A stretch of 50,707 bases of DNA from Bacillota bacterium (GTDB lineage: Bacteria > Bacillota > Bacilli > Bacillales_B > DSM-18226). Shown in pieces: positions 26,238-34,980 of this stretch. The stretch lies in the NCBI GenBank assembly GCA_030705665.1, contig JAUZQA010000001.1:1-50707 (forward strand). Direction: 5' to 3'. Within the stretch, counting starts at the first letter, position 1, and every line of letters begins with the position of its first letter. Under the pieces are notes generated by a model. The model worked only from the letters and a program-made list of their open reading frames with translations, was not told the DNA's origin and ran no database searches. The position numbers were made by a program, and so were the translations under genes.

Positions 26238-27032
26238 ATGATATTTTTCAAAACGAAACTGATTCTATTGTTGTTTGTTGTAACGATGCAAGTAAACGCG
26301 CAAGAATATGCAATAGATCAAAGCTGCAACCACCACAGGGTACTTTCAGATAACGTGCACAATCTGGCTACTCACAATCAAGCTTGCGATAGCTCTTTAT
26401 CAGCACGACTTGAAAATTTTAAAAAGTGGCTGGTGGCCCATAAAGAATCTGATACAGAAATAACTAATGATATTAAAATCCGTAAGGAGGATATGACCGA
26501 TACTGCATTAGTCCGAATCGATACAACCGGAGTCATTTTTGAAGGTTCACAATCAGCGCCGATCTGGATTATCGCATATGTCTCAATAAGCTGCCCCTTA
26601 TGTAAGAAACGCTACAAAGGGCTTTACGAATCAGTTACATCTGGGCCGCTAGCCGGAATCGCACGCATCGGAATAAAACCATTTATTTTAGATCAAACGA
26701 ATGTGGCATTGGTTGCAGCAGGAAAGTGGCATAAACAAGCGGCACTTATGAATGCGTTAGAACCGGTAACAAACAGAACCACTATGGAAATCATTACACA
26801 TATTACAGACTCTTTGAAAATTCCGCGAAATGAATTCATTAAATCTTGTCAAGATAGTTCACAAATCAGCTATCTTCACAGATCATACGCTGAAGGAGTA
26901 CTGAATGAAGTATCTTCAACCCCAACATTTTTTATCAATGGACACCGCTATCGCAGTTACATTGACACTCAATGGGTTATCGATGCAATTGAGTACAGAA
27001 ATGAGTGTGATTGTACAATCCAACGCAAATAG
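26238..27032 (+). CDS. DsbA-like periplasmic thiol-disulfide oxidoreductase
   Basis: A 264-residue exported thioredoxin-fold protein. The signal peptide ends near residue 21 (FVVTMQVNAQ). The active-site CPLC lies at Cys119-Cys122 after the strand APIWIIAYVSIS, and the cis-proline of the fold is Pro229 in SSTPTFFINGHRY. The insert between them is helical, as in the DsbA/thioredoxin_4 group. An N-terminal extension (22-100) carries extra Cys residues (30, 50). The start has AGGAG upstream. It faces the Cys-rich GH54 gene in convergent orientation and may help form disulfides in exported enzymes, which is an inference from position. Confidence 0.8.
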   Translation: MIFFKTKLILLLFVVTMQVNAQEYAIDQSCNHHRVLSDNVHNLATHNQACDSSLSARLENFKKWLVAHKESDTEITNDIKIRKEDMTDTALVRIDTTGVIFEGSQSAPIWIIAYVSISCPLCKKRYKGLYESVTSGPLAGIARIGIKPFILDQTNVALVAAGKWHKQAALMNALEPVTNRTTMEIITHITDSLKIPRNEFIKSCQDSSQISYLHRSYAEGVLNEVSSTPTFFINGHRYRSYIDTQWVIDAIEYRNECDCTIQRK

Positions 27033-27079
27033 CAAGTCGATTTTTTTAAAAATTTTACAGAAGAAGCTATGATTTCATT

Positions 27080-27112
27080 GCCTGACCAGGCATTTACGCG
27101 CAGGTCAGGCAT
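27080..27112. terminator. Hairpin between convergent genes
   Basis: A 9-bp perfect stem TGCCTGACC/GGTCAGGCA with a 15-nt loop sits between the stops of the oxidoreductase (plus) and GH54 (minus) genes, so it could serve both. The U-tract is weak. Confidence 0.5.
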
Positions 27113-27122
27113 AATAACGAGT

Positions 27123-28481
27123 CTACTTGACACTAACAACCCTCATGGACATGTCTTCCTGCCCTTCGATCGAGAATTTCAAAATGAAGATCCCATCCCG
27201 AATATTTCTCGCATCCCAAGAAGCTTCATGTTTGCCTGCCAAAACTACACCATCAAAAATCTGTGCGATCTGTTTGCCCTGGAAATCAACCGCCTTGACA
27301 GTAACGTGCCGCTGCTCCAGTGCGCCGTCGAAGACAACACGCGACTCTGTCGGATCATAATGAAGCAATGCACGTGCAGGATGGATCGTGCCATGCTCAA
27401 CCGATGAATAGTTGCTTCCGTAGCCGGCAGCAAGGATGTCTTTGTGGACCAGACTATCAGTAGCATCGGTTGGATATCCATTAACAATTGCACCCTCGTA
27501 AAAGGTTCCCTCGCTCATATTCGTGTTGGTCGCACAGCAATCCCCCCCGCTTCCCAGGACGATCGCACCCTGCTTTTTCATCGGGTTGTATCCTGGAGGA
27601 AGAGATCCGTCCCAAATGGTTGTCAAATTCCCCGTCTGAGCAGCGTTGGCACCTTTCATTGCGTACTTTGTCGTGCCGTTGTTCTTGAGCATGGCTGTGA
27701 CATATTTACTTGTGAAGGAAACTTCCTTGGGATTCCATGTCGAAGCGCTGTTCCATGCAAAGAGCCCGTATTCCAGATCAGCCTGGACCCATGGCCCGGC
27801 TCCGGTATTGCACTTGTAATTCGAATTATCTTTGAACCAGCAACTGTTGCCGAAATAAATGGCATCCATTGCGCCGGCACCATCTGCTTTCCTGTCAGTT
27901 TCGCTGTTACCGTAATCAAAACAGCATCCACTATTGTAGTGCGTTCCGCTAGTCACCATGTACACTCCTTCAGGAGCATTTTTCGTGGGGACTCCGGTAG
28001 TGTGCCCATCTCGCCAGTAGCTGTTTCCTGGCTTAATGTAGAGAGAATACACCTTTTGCCCCCCCAGATTAAATGATTCGGTAGTGGCTGAGGCTGGCTG
28101 ATCCCTTCCGCCCACCGAACTTCCCGAACCCTGGTATTCAAGGTTATTCCCATTGCCAGATTGGTCGTACACAATTGTAACAACGCAGGATGTTCCCTGA
28201 CAAAAAGCATCCTGAGAAGCAGCATCTGCCGCACCGCCCGGGGTCAAAGTCATGATGTCTTTGGTAGTGTTGTCTTTCGCACGACGAACCTGATAAAGTT
28301 TCCCGCTATAGTTGCTGTAGAGTGCTCGTACGGTGCTATGCGCTGCAACACAAGGCGTTCCGCCGTTTTTGTAGGTGTCACAAGGTCCTGCTAAAACATA
28401 ACCCGTAAGTGCTGTCATGAGCGTCACAGCAAGAGCCAGAAAACGCGTCGTAAACGAACTCCTGGAAGTTTTTGAATTCAT
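27123..28481 (-). CDS. GH54 alpha-L-arabinofuranosidase with type IX sorting tail
   Basis: Removes alpha-L-arabinofuranosyl side chains from arabinoxylan or arabinan. A signal peptide (about 1-31) precedes the GH54 catalytic domain (AbfB type, about 32-345). The vicinal Cys186-Cys187 in GCCFDYGNSET lies beside the expected nucleophile Glu194, and Asp314 in SGGDCCATNT is the likely acid. Ten cysteines lie in this domain. Fungal AbfB ends in a CBM42 arabinose-binding domain; here that is absent and a Por-type sorting tail (about 370-452; VKAVDFQGKQIAQ, RDGIFILKFSIEG) takes its place. The ATG at 28481 is chosen because AGGAT sits 8 nt upstream; the ATG at 28487 is too close to it. GH54 is mostly fungal, so transfer is possible. 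Confidence 0.9.
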   Translation of the reverse strand: MNSKTSRSSFTTRFLALAVTLMTALTGYVLAGPCDTYKNGGTPCVAAHSTVRALYSNYSGKLYQVRRAKDNTTKDIMTLTPGGAADAASQDAFCQGTSCVVTIVYDQSGNGNNLEYQGSGSSVGGRDQPASATTESFNLGGQKVYSLYIKPGNSYWRDGHTTGVPTKNAPEGVYMVTSGTHYNSGCCFDYGNSETDRKADGAGAMDAIYFGNSCWFKDNSNYKCNTGAGPWVQADLEYGLFAWNSASTWNPKEVSFTSKYVTAMLKNNGTTKYAMKGANAAQTGNLTTIWDGSLPPGYNPMKKQGAIVLGSGGDCCATNTNMSEGTFYEGAIVNGYPTDATDSLVHKDILAAGYGSNYSSVEHGTIHPARALLHYDPTESRVVFDGALEQRHVTVKAVDFQGKQIAQIFDGVVLAGKHEASWDARNIRDGIFILKFSIEGQEDMSMRVVSVK

Positions 28482-29517
28482 CACCATTATCCTTTGCTAA
28501 ATGTCCTTTGAGGAGATTTTAACTTTAAATTGATAGAACAATCTTTCATCGTAACGACCTGTTTAACTATACACTTGAGATCAGATATATTCAATATGAT
28601 AAAACCCTGACAATGATACTTTTGCATTGTCGGGGCATGTAGTGGCGGGGAATTTTCTAAGATCTCCTCCATTACATGAACAGTGTGAACTATCTAATTT
28701 ACGATATTAAATAATATTTCGCAGTTTTTTTAATGGGATTAATTTCGATAAAATTAGTGTTTTCGTAAGTGCCACACAAATTCGTAAATTATACTCACCA
28801 ATTCTGACAAATGAATTCTTGAAATCAACTTTTTTGCCACTGATAGTTGCAGGCAAATTTCGATTCATATTAAACTGGGCTAAAAAATAGTTATATTTGG
28901 CATTTTTGGCTTTTAATAAAAATCATAGACCTTTACCGATATCTTCTCCTTGTAAATTGTGACCTATACGTATGGAATTGGAAGTTTTCCTATTGTATGT
29001 ATAGGCAACTGAAAATGAAATAGCAGAACAAATCACAAAAAAAAGTTAATTTTCTGAGATTTAAAATATTTAAAAATTCTATCGTAGCCCGTTTCTTTTT
29101 TAAACTTTAAAGCTAATTCCATAGATAAAACAAATTAAATTTATCTTGCTATAAACCGCTCATTTTCTTTTTACCGTTGAAAATTGTATTCACTCAAGTT
29201 GATTAAAATTAACATTTATTTTCAAAAATAATTAAAAGATATCTTCAAGGGCGAACAGCCCCACTCCGTAAATCAAATTCCATATCAGCTATTAAATGAC
29301 CTTTGGTGGCACATAAAAGTGTTTGAAACGCTAAACTATTTCTTATTTGAGAGTGGCGGAATAAGAATGTAATCCAGGTCCTAACTACTAACACAGCCCA
29401 AAACGCTTAAATCATTGCTTTACAATTTCATTTCGAATTGCCGCGAACTATATTGATTTTATTAAGTGCTGCAGGTTGTCAATCTTACAACGTCATCGGA
29501 TCCAATTGGAACAATGT
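28482..29517. other. Long AT-rich intergenic region
   Basis: About 1 kb with no credible ORF. An imperfect 11-bp hairpin CCCTGACAATG/CATTGTCGGGG at 28605-28635 lies about 125 nt upstream of the GH54 start and could be in its leader. The rest is AT-rich with poly-A/T runs; I see no RNA gene. Confidence 0.4.
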
Positions 29518-30252
29518 ATGAAATTTGAATCGATATTATCTCAATGTATTTGTTTTGAAAATAAAGAGAAGAAATCATCAAGGAAGTATAATACTTTATT
29601 TGTAATAATTTGCCTGTTCCTGTTTGTAATTCCTATTTCAGGGCATAAATTGACATGCTCTGAATATATAAAACCGAAAAAAATATCTTTGAACAAAAAT
29701 GAACTTGAATTATTGAATTTATTTGCTTCTTTTGCAGATACGGTCGGAATAAATGCTTGTATTCATTTCGTGGACTCAACAAAAATCGTAATTCTTATGC
29801 GACCTTCCGACTCTATAGTAACATTGATTGTACCTTTAAATTCAACTGGCCGACTAGATATAAAAAGTTTTGAAGATAATTTATGTGATTCCCTAATTTG
29901 GCTTGGTAAGAGAAGTGACTCTCTTGATGCTTATGGAATTAAAAGAGTTCTATGGCTTGATACCATGATGATTGATTCTACTATGTGCATAAAAATTAAT
30001 AATATTTCGAAATTATCCCTAAAGTTGCATAAAGAATTAGGAATACACACTATTGAATTCTTTAAAGGTAAGATAAATCTTGCAAACAGGACTAAATACT
30101 TTAAATATAAGCCGGATAATCCATCCTTAAAGATTTATAAGCACCTGATAGAAATAGGCGAATGGTATGTCTGTGAAATGTCTGAAAGATATTTAGAAAA
30201 ACTGAAAAGAAAAATTAACAAAATAGAACAAAAAGCGAGTTACTCTCTTTAG
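29518..30252 (+). CDS. Hypothetical membrane-anchored protein
   Basis: I do not recognise this protein. A charged N-terminus leads to one hydrophobic segment (NTLFVIICLFLFVIPISG), then a mixed alpha/beta soluble part (VGINACIHFVDSTKIVILMRPSDS) and a Lys-rich helical C-terminus (LEKLKRKINKIEQKAS). The frame is very AT-rich. It opens at a TTG at 29476; I prefer the ATG at 29518 because GCAGG abuts the TTG too closely, but neither start has a strong ribosome site. The protein probably faces the periplasm. It stands alone, so context gives no function. Confidence 0.6.
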   Translation: MKFESILSQCICFENKEKKSSRKYNTLFVIICLFLFVIPISGHKLTCSEYIKPKKISLNKNELELLNLFASFADTVGINACIHFVDSTKIVILMRPSDSIVTLIVPLNSTGRLDIKSFEDNLCDSLIWLGKRSDSLDAYGIKRVLWLDTMMIDSTMCIKINNISKLSLKLHKELGIHTIEFFKGKINLANRTKYFKYKPDNPSLKIYKHLIEIGEWYVCEMSERYLEKLKRKINKIEQKASYSL

Positions 30253-30331
30253 TCATTTAACTTATCGTTACATAAACAAATAAATACTCTATCACGCAAT
30301 GCATCGGTTTGATTTCTAAATTTGTAAAATT

Positions 30332-30895
30332 TTACTTACCATTTCTTAAATCCTGATACCTGTTTTCGGCAATAACTAAATCCGAAAAATCGACCTCAAT
30401 GCCGTTTCCGACCGGTGATTGTGCTATAAGACCTATTTTAATTTTCCTTTTCAGGTTTAATTGAAAATACCTGTTCATTTTCCAGGTAACTCCATTATCA
30501 GAATGATGAATAGCGAAATAATCACCTCTCCTTAGTATCCTTAGAAATATGCTATCATTATTTATAATTTCACCATTGCAGTCATCAGATGTTTCATTTG
30601 TCACAACTGATACTATTGAATGATAACCAAGGTCAGTGAGTTCAAATGCAGCTTTTATCCAGTGCTCATTATCATCCAGAATTAATATCCCTCCGGCATC
30701 ATACGTTGAACAAAAGATAGGTTTTATATGCACCTGAATTTCGAAATCGAAGTCAACGGTTTCATAGTAAAATGGTGCATTTGTAATGTTTACCTTAGTA
30801 AGTCTGTCGATAAAATAATCGGTTCGGGGTGATGCTTTGATTTTGAAATAATTCGTTGTCAGTGGAAGTAATTCGCAGTTATTAAGGATATCCAT
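30332..30895 (-). CDS. DUF1349-like (concanavalin A-fold) cytoplasmic protein
   Basis: A 187-residue protein with no signal peptide. The order of beta strands fits the DUF1349/regulation-of-enolase-like jelly-roll family: FKIKASPRTDYF, PFYYETVDFDFEIQVHIKP, YDAGGILILDDNEHWIKAAFEL, GDYFAIHHSDNGVTWKM, KIGLIAQSPVGNGIEVDFSDL. These proteins are often said to bind or process sugars, but their activity is not established. The start has GAGGAGG 7 nt upstream, which is strong. It faces away from the GLUG gene. Confidence 0.75.
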   Translation of the reverse strand: MDILNNCELLPLTTNYFKIKASPRTDYFIDRLTKVNITNAPFYYETVDFDFEIQVHIKPIFCSTYDAGGILILDDNEHWIKAAFELTDLGYHSIVSVVTNETSDDCNGEIINNDSIFLRILRRGDYFAIHHSDNGVTWKMNRYFQLNLKRKIKIGLIAQSPVGNGIEVDFSDLVIAENRYQDLRNGK

Positions 30896-31263
30896 TTGGG
30901 GCCTCCTCGGTGGTACAGAATTCAGAATGTAAAGATAACTGGATTTTTAATACCAAAGCAATATACACTTTAATCTTGAATTATGAGCTAATAATTTAAA
31001 AAAAAACGAAGGAGCCTTGGTAATCGCAATTAAAATTTTTTATCAAGTCAGATATTTTTTCAATAGAGATCAAATTACAAAAGCGAGTCGCATTGAATCA
31101 CCTGCAGTTCCCTTTTATCTTCAAAATTTGATATATCCCCATTTACCGTTCCTGATTGAATTAAAATATCTTTAGATTATAAAACGGTATTGCCTTTTCC
31201 ATCAAATCATTTATCTTTTAAAAGTACTGCTTATTCTTTACCGTTTTCACAAAGGATTCATTT
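30896..31263. other. Intergenic, divergent promoters expected
   Basis: About 370 AT-rich bases between the DUF1349-like gene (minus) and the GLUG gene (plus). No gene, RNA or repeat is recognised. Confidence 0.4.
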
Positions 31264-32550
31264 ATGAAAGACTTCAGTTGTAACAAATCGGCCTTCTGGG
31301 GATTCACGTATGTACAATTTCTTTCACTGTCTGTTTATTTTTTACTGTCTGGAATATGCGATGCCAAGTTTGCAGGCGGTGATGGCAGTGCCGAAAATCC
31401 CTGGCAGATTACAAACTGGATAGAATTAAATGAAATCAGAAACAATGCTACTACACACAAGAATTTTCAATTAATGAACGATCTTGATTCAACCTCTGTT
31501 GGCTACGATTTGTTAATCAAGAAAAATGGTATCCTTGCCGACGGTGGAAAAGGCTGGGATCCGATCTTTTCCTTTGCAGGTATCTTTGATGGAAAAGAGC
31601 ATTCGATCTGTGATTTTCGCATTAATCGGACAAATTATACTAATTGTGGCCTGTTTGGTACTCTTGCTGATTCCAGCTCTGTTATAAAAAATCTTAAAAT
31701 TGAACGCAGCTTTATTGCTGGACAATGGAAAGTGGGCGGAATCGTCGGAAATAATGAAGGTACTGTCTTCAACTCCTCATTCAGGGGTGAAATATCTGGA
31801 AACAGTTATTTAGGTGGCATTACCGGTTACAACAGCGATGGTGTAATTTCCTGTTGTTTCAGTGTCTGTGATATAACTGGAATTAGTACTGTCCCACAGT
31901 CAATTGGTGGGCTGATAGGGTATAATTCTGATGGTGGCATTGTATCCAACAGTTACTCAACCTCCTATGCCAGTGGATACGCCACTGTTGGTGGACTAAT
32001 AGGATACAACTATGGATCTGTTGAAAATTGCTATAGTAATGGGGGCGCTGACGGAAATATGTGGGCAGGAGTTTTTGTGGGATACAACAATGGTGGTAAG
32101 TATAAAAATTGTTTTAGCCTTGGAACCACTGAAATAGCTATTGGCAACTCAGAGACAAAACCGGATGGCATCGTAGGGGCAACAATCAATCAAATGCAAA
32201 GTAAAAGCACTTTTACAGACTGGGATTTCGAGTCGCTATGGGAGATTCAGGCTGGAGTATATCCTCATTTGAGAACCGGTTTGAAAATTACAACAAAAAT
32301 CATTGCAGAAAACAGAAGAATCGATAAACCAGAATTGCTCTCAGCTTCTATTTCGGGCAGGTCTCTCTTACTATCAGCATCATTTCCTTCCCAAACACCC
32401 TTTTCTCTTTTTAATCTTTCTGGACGCGAGGTCACTACCGGATTTATTCATGGAAATTTAATGACTACAGGAATTTTGTCTGACAGAGTATATCTTTTGA
32501 AAATCGCTGATAAAAATGCAGTGCGTTGTATCAAGGTTACGACAAGGTAG
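31264..32550 (+). CDS. GLUG-repeat secreted protein with type IX sorting tail
   Basis: A 428-residue exported protein. A signal segment (VYFLLSGICDAKFAG) is followed by the block GGDGSAENPWQITNWIELNEIRNN that opens many GLUG proteins. Tandem GLUG repeats then cover about 150-300 (VGGIVGNNEGTV, LGGITGYNSDGVI, VGGLIGYNYGSV), forming a beta-helix, and a Por-type tail closes it (about 365-428; FSLFNLSGREVTTG, DRVYLLKIAD). The start has AAAGGAT 7 nt upstream. GLUG proteins are usually surface adhesins or binding proteins; the ligand is unknown. Confidence 0.85.
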   Translation: MKDFSCNKSAFWGFTYVQFLSLSVYFLLSGICDAKFAGGDGSAENPWQITNWIELNEIRNNATTHKNFQLMNDLDSTSVGYDLLIKKNGILADGGKGWDPIFSFAGIFDGKEHSICDFRINRTNYTNCGLFGTLADSSSVIKNLKIERSFIAGQWKVGGIVGNNEGTVFNSSFRGEISGNSYLGGITGYNSDGVISCCFSVCDITGISTVPQSIGGLIGYNSDGGIVSNSYSTSYASGYATVGGLIGYNYGSVENCYSNGGADGNMWAGVFVGYNNGGKYKNCFSLGTTEIAIGNSETKPDGIVGATINQMQSKSTFTDWDFESLWEIQAGVYPHLRTGLKITTKIIAENRRIDKPELLSASISGRSLLLSASFPSQTPFSLFNLSGREVTTGFIHGNLMTTGILSDRVYLLKIADKNAVRCIKVTTR

Positions 32551-32994
32551 AAGCGTATATCACAATCATAAACTCTTAAAAGACGTTTGCTGTATAGATA
32601 ACCTTTTATCTACCAATTGCCTGATTTATAAAAAAACATACAGTCTGTTTGATAAATAATATAAATTCTAATTATCACCTGCAAAAGCGTAACCTTTATG
32701 TGAAAAAAGCAATAATCTGCAAGGTAAGTGGAAAATCGACAATCATGTTTGCAAAGGACATTTTTTTCGATCCACTTGGAATAAACGGTTTCGATTGGGA
32801 GGTAGATCGCAAGGCAGTAATTGATAGTCGCCGTGTATTTAAAATATGTAATTGCAGGGGCAGCGGTATCATAAGGAAAATGTGTCGTATTACAATTTTT
32901 CAGATGGGTAATTAGTATTAATCCTTTTGTTTTGTAAAGGTAAAGAGTATTTGTGTGCAATCCATGATGAAATGTCAAATAGGGAGATAGAAAA
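32551..32994. other. Intergenic region with doubtful open frame
   Basis: About 440 bases. An open plus frame (about 32649-32915, TTG start) encodes a protein-like stretch FDPLGINGFDWEVDRKAVID but has no clear start or ribosome site and no recognised family. It may be a decayed gene end. Otherwise nothing is seen. Confidence 0.3.
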
Positions 32995-33660
32995 ATGCAG
33001 AAAGTTAGAATCCCGGAAACCAGTGTCGGAATTATCGGCGAAGCACTTATACAAGATTATGATGAAATGCAGAGAAGACTTCGTGATCGTGGTCTATTGG
33101 AAACCAGCGAAATAATTAAATCTGGTATCACTGAAGGGACCATTCTTGAAATTGGTCCTGGTCCAGGCTATGTTGGTCTTGAGTGGTTAAAAAAATGTCA
33201 GAACTCATCCTTATATTGGTTAGAGATCAGTCGGGATATGGGCAACCTTGCTGTCAAAAATGCTGATATCTACAAAATGAAAAATAAAGTCAATCTCAAC
33301 ATAGCCGATGCAACAAAAGAGTTCCCTTTTGAAAGTAATTTTTTCGATCACGTATTTACTTGCGGTTCCCTTCATGAATGGTCAAATCCAGTAGATGTTC
33401 TCAATGAAATCGAGCGGGTGCTAAAGGTTAATGGTAAATTCTTTATCGGGGATTTGAAAAGAAATATCAGGGGGTTGATAGCCATGGTAATGGGCTTCAA
33501 TTTAAGAAAAAAAGTGATGAAAGATGGCTTAAAATCGTCAATAAATGCTGCATATACAAAAAGTGAAATCACTGAACTCTTTAGTAGCAGTAAACTTACT
33601 GTATTTGAAGTTAGAGAAAATCCCTTTGGTCTGTCAATAACAGGCAGGAAAATGATATGA
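32995..33660 (+). CDS. Class I SAM-dependent methyltransferase
   Basis: A 221-residue soluble Rossmann-fold methyltransferase. Motif I is LEIGPGPGYVG (about 51-61), motif II is YWLEISRDMG, then LNIADATKEFPFESNFFDHVF (motifs III/IV), and LKVNGKFFIGDLKR is the post-strand block of UbiE/methyltransf_11 enzymes. The substrate cannot be told. The start has GGGAG 8-9 nt upstream. It ends 86 nt before the convergent TetR gene and is not obviously in an operon. Confidence 0.85.
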   Translation: MQKVRIPETSVGIIGEALIQDYDEMQRRLRDRGLLETSEIIKSGITEGTILEIGPGPGYVGLEWLKKCQNSSLYWLEISRDMGNLAVKNADIYKMKNKVNLNIADATKEFPFESNFFDHVFTCGSLHEWSNPVDVLNEIERVLKVNGKFFIGDLKRNIRGLIAMVMGFNLRKKVMKDGLKSSINAAYTKSEITELFSSSKLTVFEVRENPFGLSITGRKMI

Positions 33661-33746
33661 AAGCGGTAAAAAAACGCGTCGGGGGGTAAAGAATTCTTCT
33701 AAGGTTAAAAATCCCCATCCTGAAATCAAAATGCCTATCAGCCACA

Positions 33747-34328
33747 TCACAGATGTGCCGCAAGAATTGGAAGCACCATCTTACGGAAAAGATTGTTGAT
33801 CTCCATTGGAGTAATAGACTTACTATTGTTCAACCACCACGTCAATACCGATATAAAAGATGATCCTAAGTAATAGACAAAAAAATCAAGCGTGATCTCC
33901 GATGATGATTTCTTCTTAAATAAAGGTTTAACTTCCTCTTTAATCAATTGAACTATATAATCTTCAATCCGGCGACTGACAAAATCCCAGCCACGACTAC
34001 CGACAAGATTTTTGTAAATGTCTCTGCTCTCATATGCATGTTGAAACATCATCAAACTAAACCCTATTGCCTTCTCATGCTTTTCCACCGGTGAAGCCAT
34101 TATCTGTGCATGATGAAGCATTTCGAACAACCTGTCAAGACTATCGGCTAACAGCTCCTCCTTATCATTATAGTGTAAGTAAAATGTTGATCTGCCAATG
34201 TTTGCCCGGTGTAATATCGTTTTGATCGCAATGTCATCGTACTTCTGTTCCAGCATCAATGAAAACAATGCATCACGAAGTGAATTACGGGTTCTTAGAA
34301 TACGCCTGTCATCATTTTGAGGTTTCAT
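33747..34328 (-). CDS. TetR-family transcriptional repressor
   Basis: A 193-residue regulator. The N-terminal helix-turn-helix (about 10-60) has the usual layout, with IKTILHRANIGRSTFYLHYN and DKEELLADSL as recognition and following helices. The C-terminal part is an all-helical ligand/dimer domain. The ATG at 34328 has GGGAG 8 nt upstream; the frame to 34379 extends into the operator region and is rejected. It is divergent from the membrane-protein/ABC exporter operon and separated from it by the palindrome at 34371-34390, so autoregulation and exporter control are likely. Confidence 0.88.
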   Translation of the reverse strand: MKPQNDDRRILRTRNSLRDALFSLMLEQKYDDIAIKTILHRANIGRSTFYLHYNDKEELLADSLDRLFEMLHHAQIMASPVEKHEKAIGFSLMMFQHAYESRDIYKNLVGSRGWDFVSRRIEDYIVQLIKEEVKPLFKKKSSSEITLDFFVYYLGSSFISVLTWWLNNSKSITPMEINNLFRKMVLPILAAHL

Positions 34329-34370
34329 AAAACGTCTCCCTGAGTTTAGATATAGGACAATCCGGACTAT

Positions 34371-34390
34371 TTTGTCCAATTATGGACAAA
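34371..34390. promoter_or_regulatory. Palindromic operator candidate for the TetR regulator
   Basis: TTTGTCCAATTATGGACAAA: two perfect 7-bp arms around AATTAT, in the gap between the divergent TetR and exporter genes. Related half-sites GGACAAT (34355) and TGTCCAAT (34448) flank it. The size and symmetry suit a TetR dimer. Confidence 0.6.
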
Positions 34391-34404
34391 CCATTCCTTG
34401 AATT

Positions 34405-34433
34405 TTGCCCATAAATTCTATTTACGCTATATT
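34405..34433 (+). promoter_or_regulatory. Possible promoter of the exporter operon
   Basis: TTGCCC (34405-34410), 17 nt, then TATATT (34428-34433), between the operator candidate and the TGTCCAAT half-site. The -35 box is weak, so this is a suggestion only. Confidence 0.3.
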
Positions 34434-34517
34434 TTTTAATGAACATCTGTCCAATAATACATTCTGATCCAGTATTTGGCAACAGATAATAAAATACTTT
34501 AACAAAGGAGCTGTTAC

Positions 34518-34976
34518 ATGCATACAGATGAACACCCCACCCCATTCGCCTGGTTATCACTGGTAAGCATTGCACTCACTGTGCTCTTTGCATCCGCGAC
34601 CCATGCTTTCCAGTTCGGTATCCATGCAATAATCGCCGGATTTTTCGTTTTATTGATTTTAGGTATTCTGAATACTCTGTATCAGCGGACAAAGAATAAT
34701 GTTTTTCTTATATTCTATGAACTGCTTATCGGGTGGATTGTTATTGGATTTGGTATAGTTAATGGCTTCTGGAATCATGCGCTCAGGCTATCACTCTACT
34801 ATTTACATGGTGGCATGCTTCCGCCTCCGCTGGCAAAACTGTTTCCTGATGTAAAAGCAGAAAACTTCACATTAGAAACCCTTGCGATTCTGACATTCAT
34901 TGCAAGCATATTCGCGGCTTATTACGGTTTTAAATTAATACCGAAGAAACATATGTATACAGAAAGGATTTACTAA
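34518..34976 (+). CDS. Small four-helix membrane protein of the exporter operon
   Basis: A 152-residue integral membrane protein with about four transmembrane helices: WLSLVSIALTVLFASATHAF, IIAGFFVLLILGILNTLY, LLIGWIVIGFGIVNGFW, LAILTFIASIFAAYYGF. I do not recognise the family. The start has AAAGGAG 8 nt upstream. It ends 4 nt before the ATPase gene, so it is surely co-transcribed and may be an accessory subunit or a co-regulated partner of the exporter. Confidence 0.8.
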   Translation: MHTDEHPTPFAWLSLVSIALTVLFASATHAFQFGIHAIIAGFFVLLILGILNTLYQRTKNNVFLIFYELLIGWIVIGFGIVNGFWNHALRLSLYYLHGGMLPPPLAKLFPDVKAENFTLETLAILTFIASIFAAYYGFKLIPKKHMYTERIY

Positions 34977-34980
34977 CATT

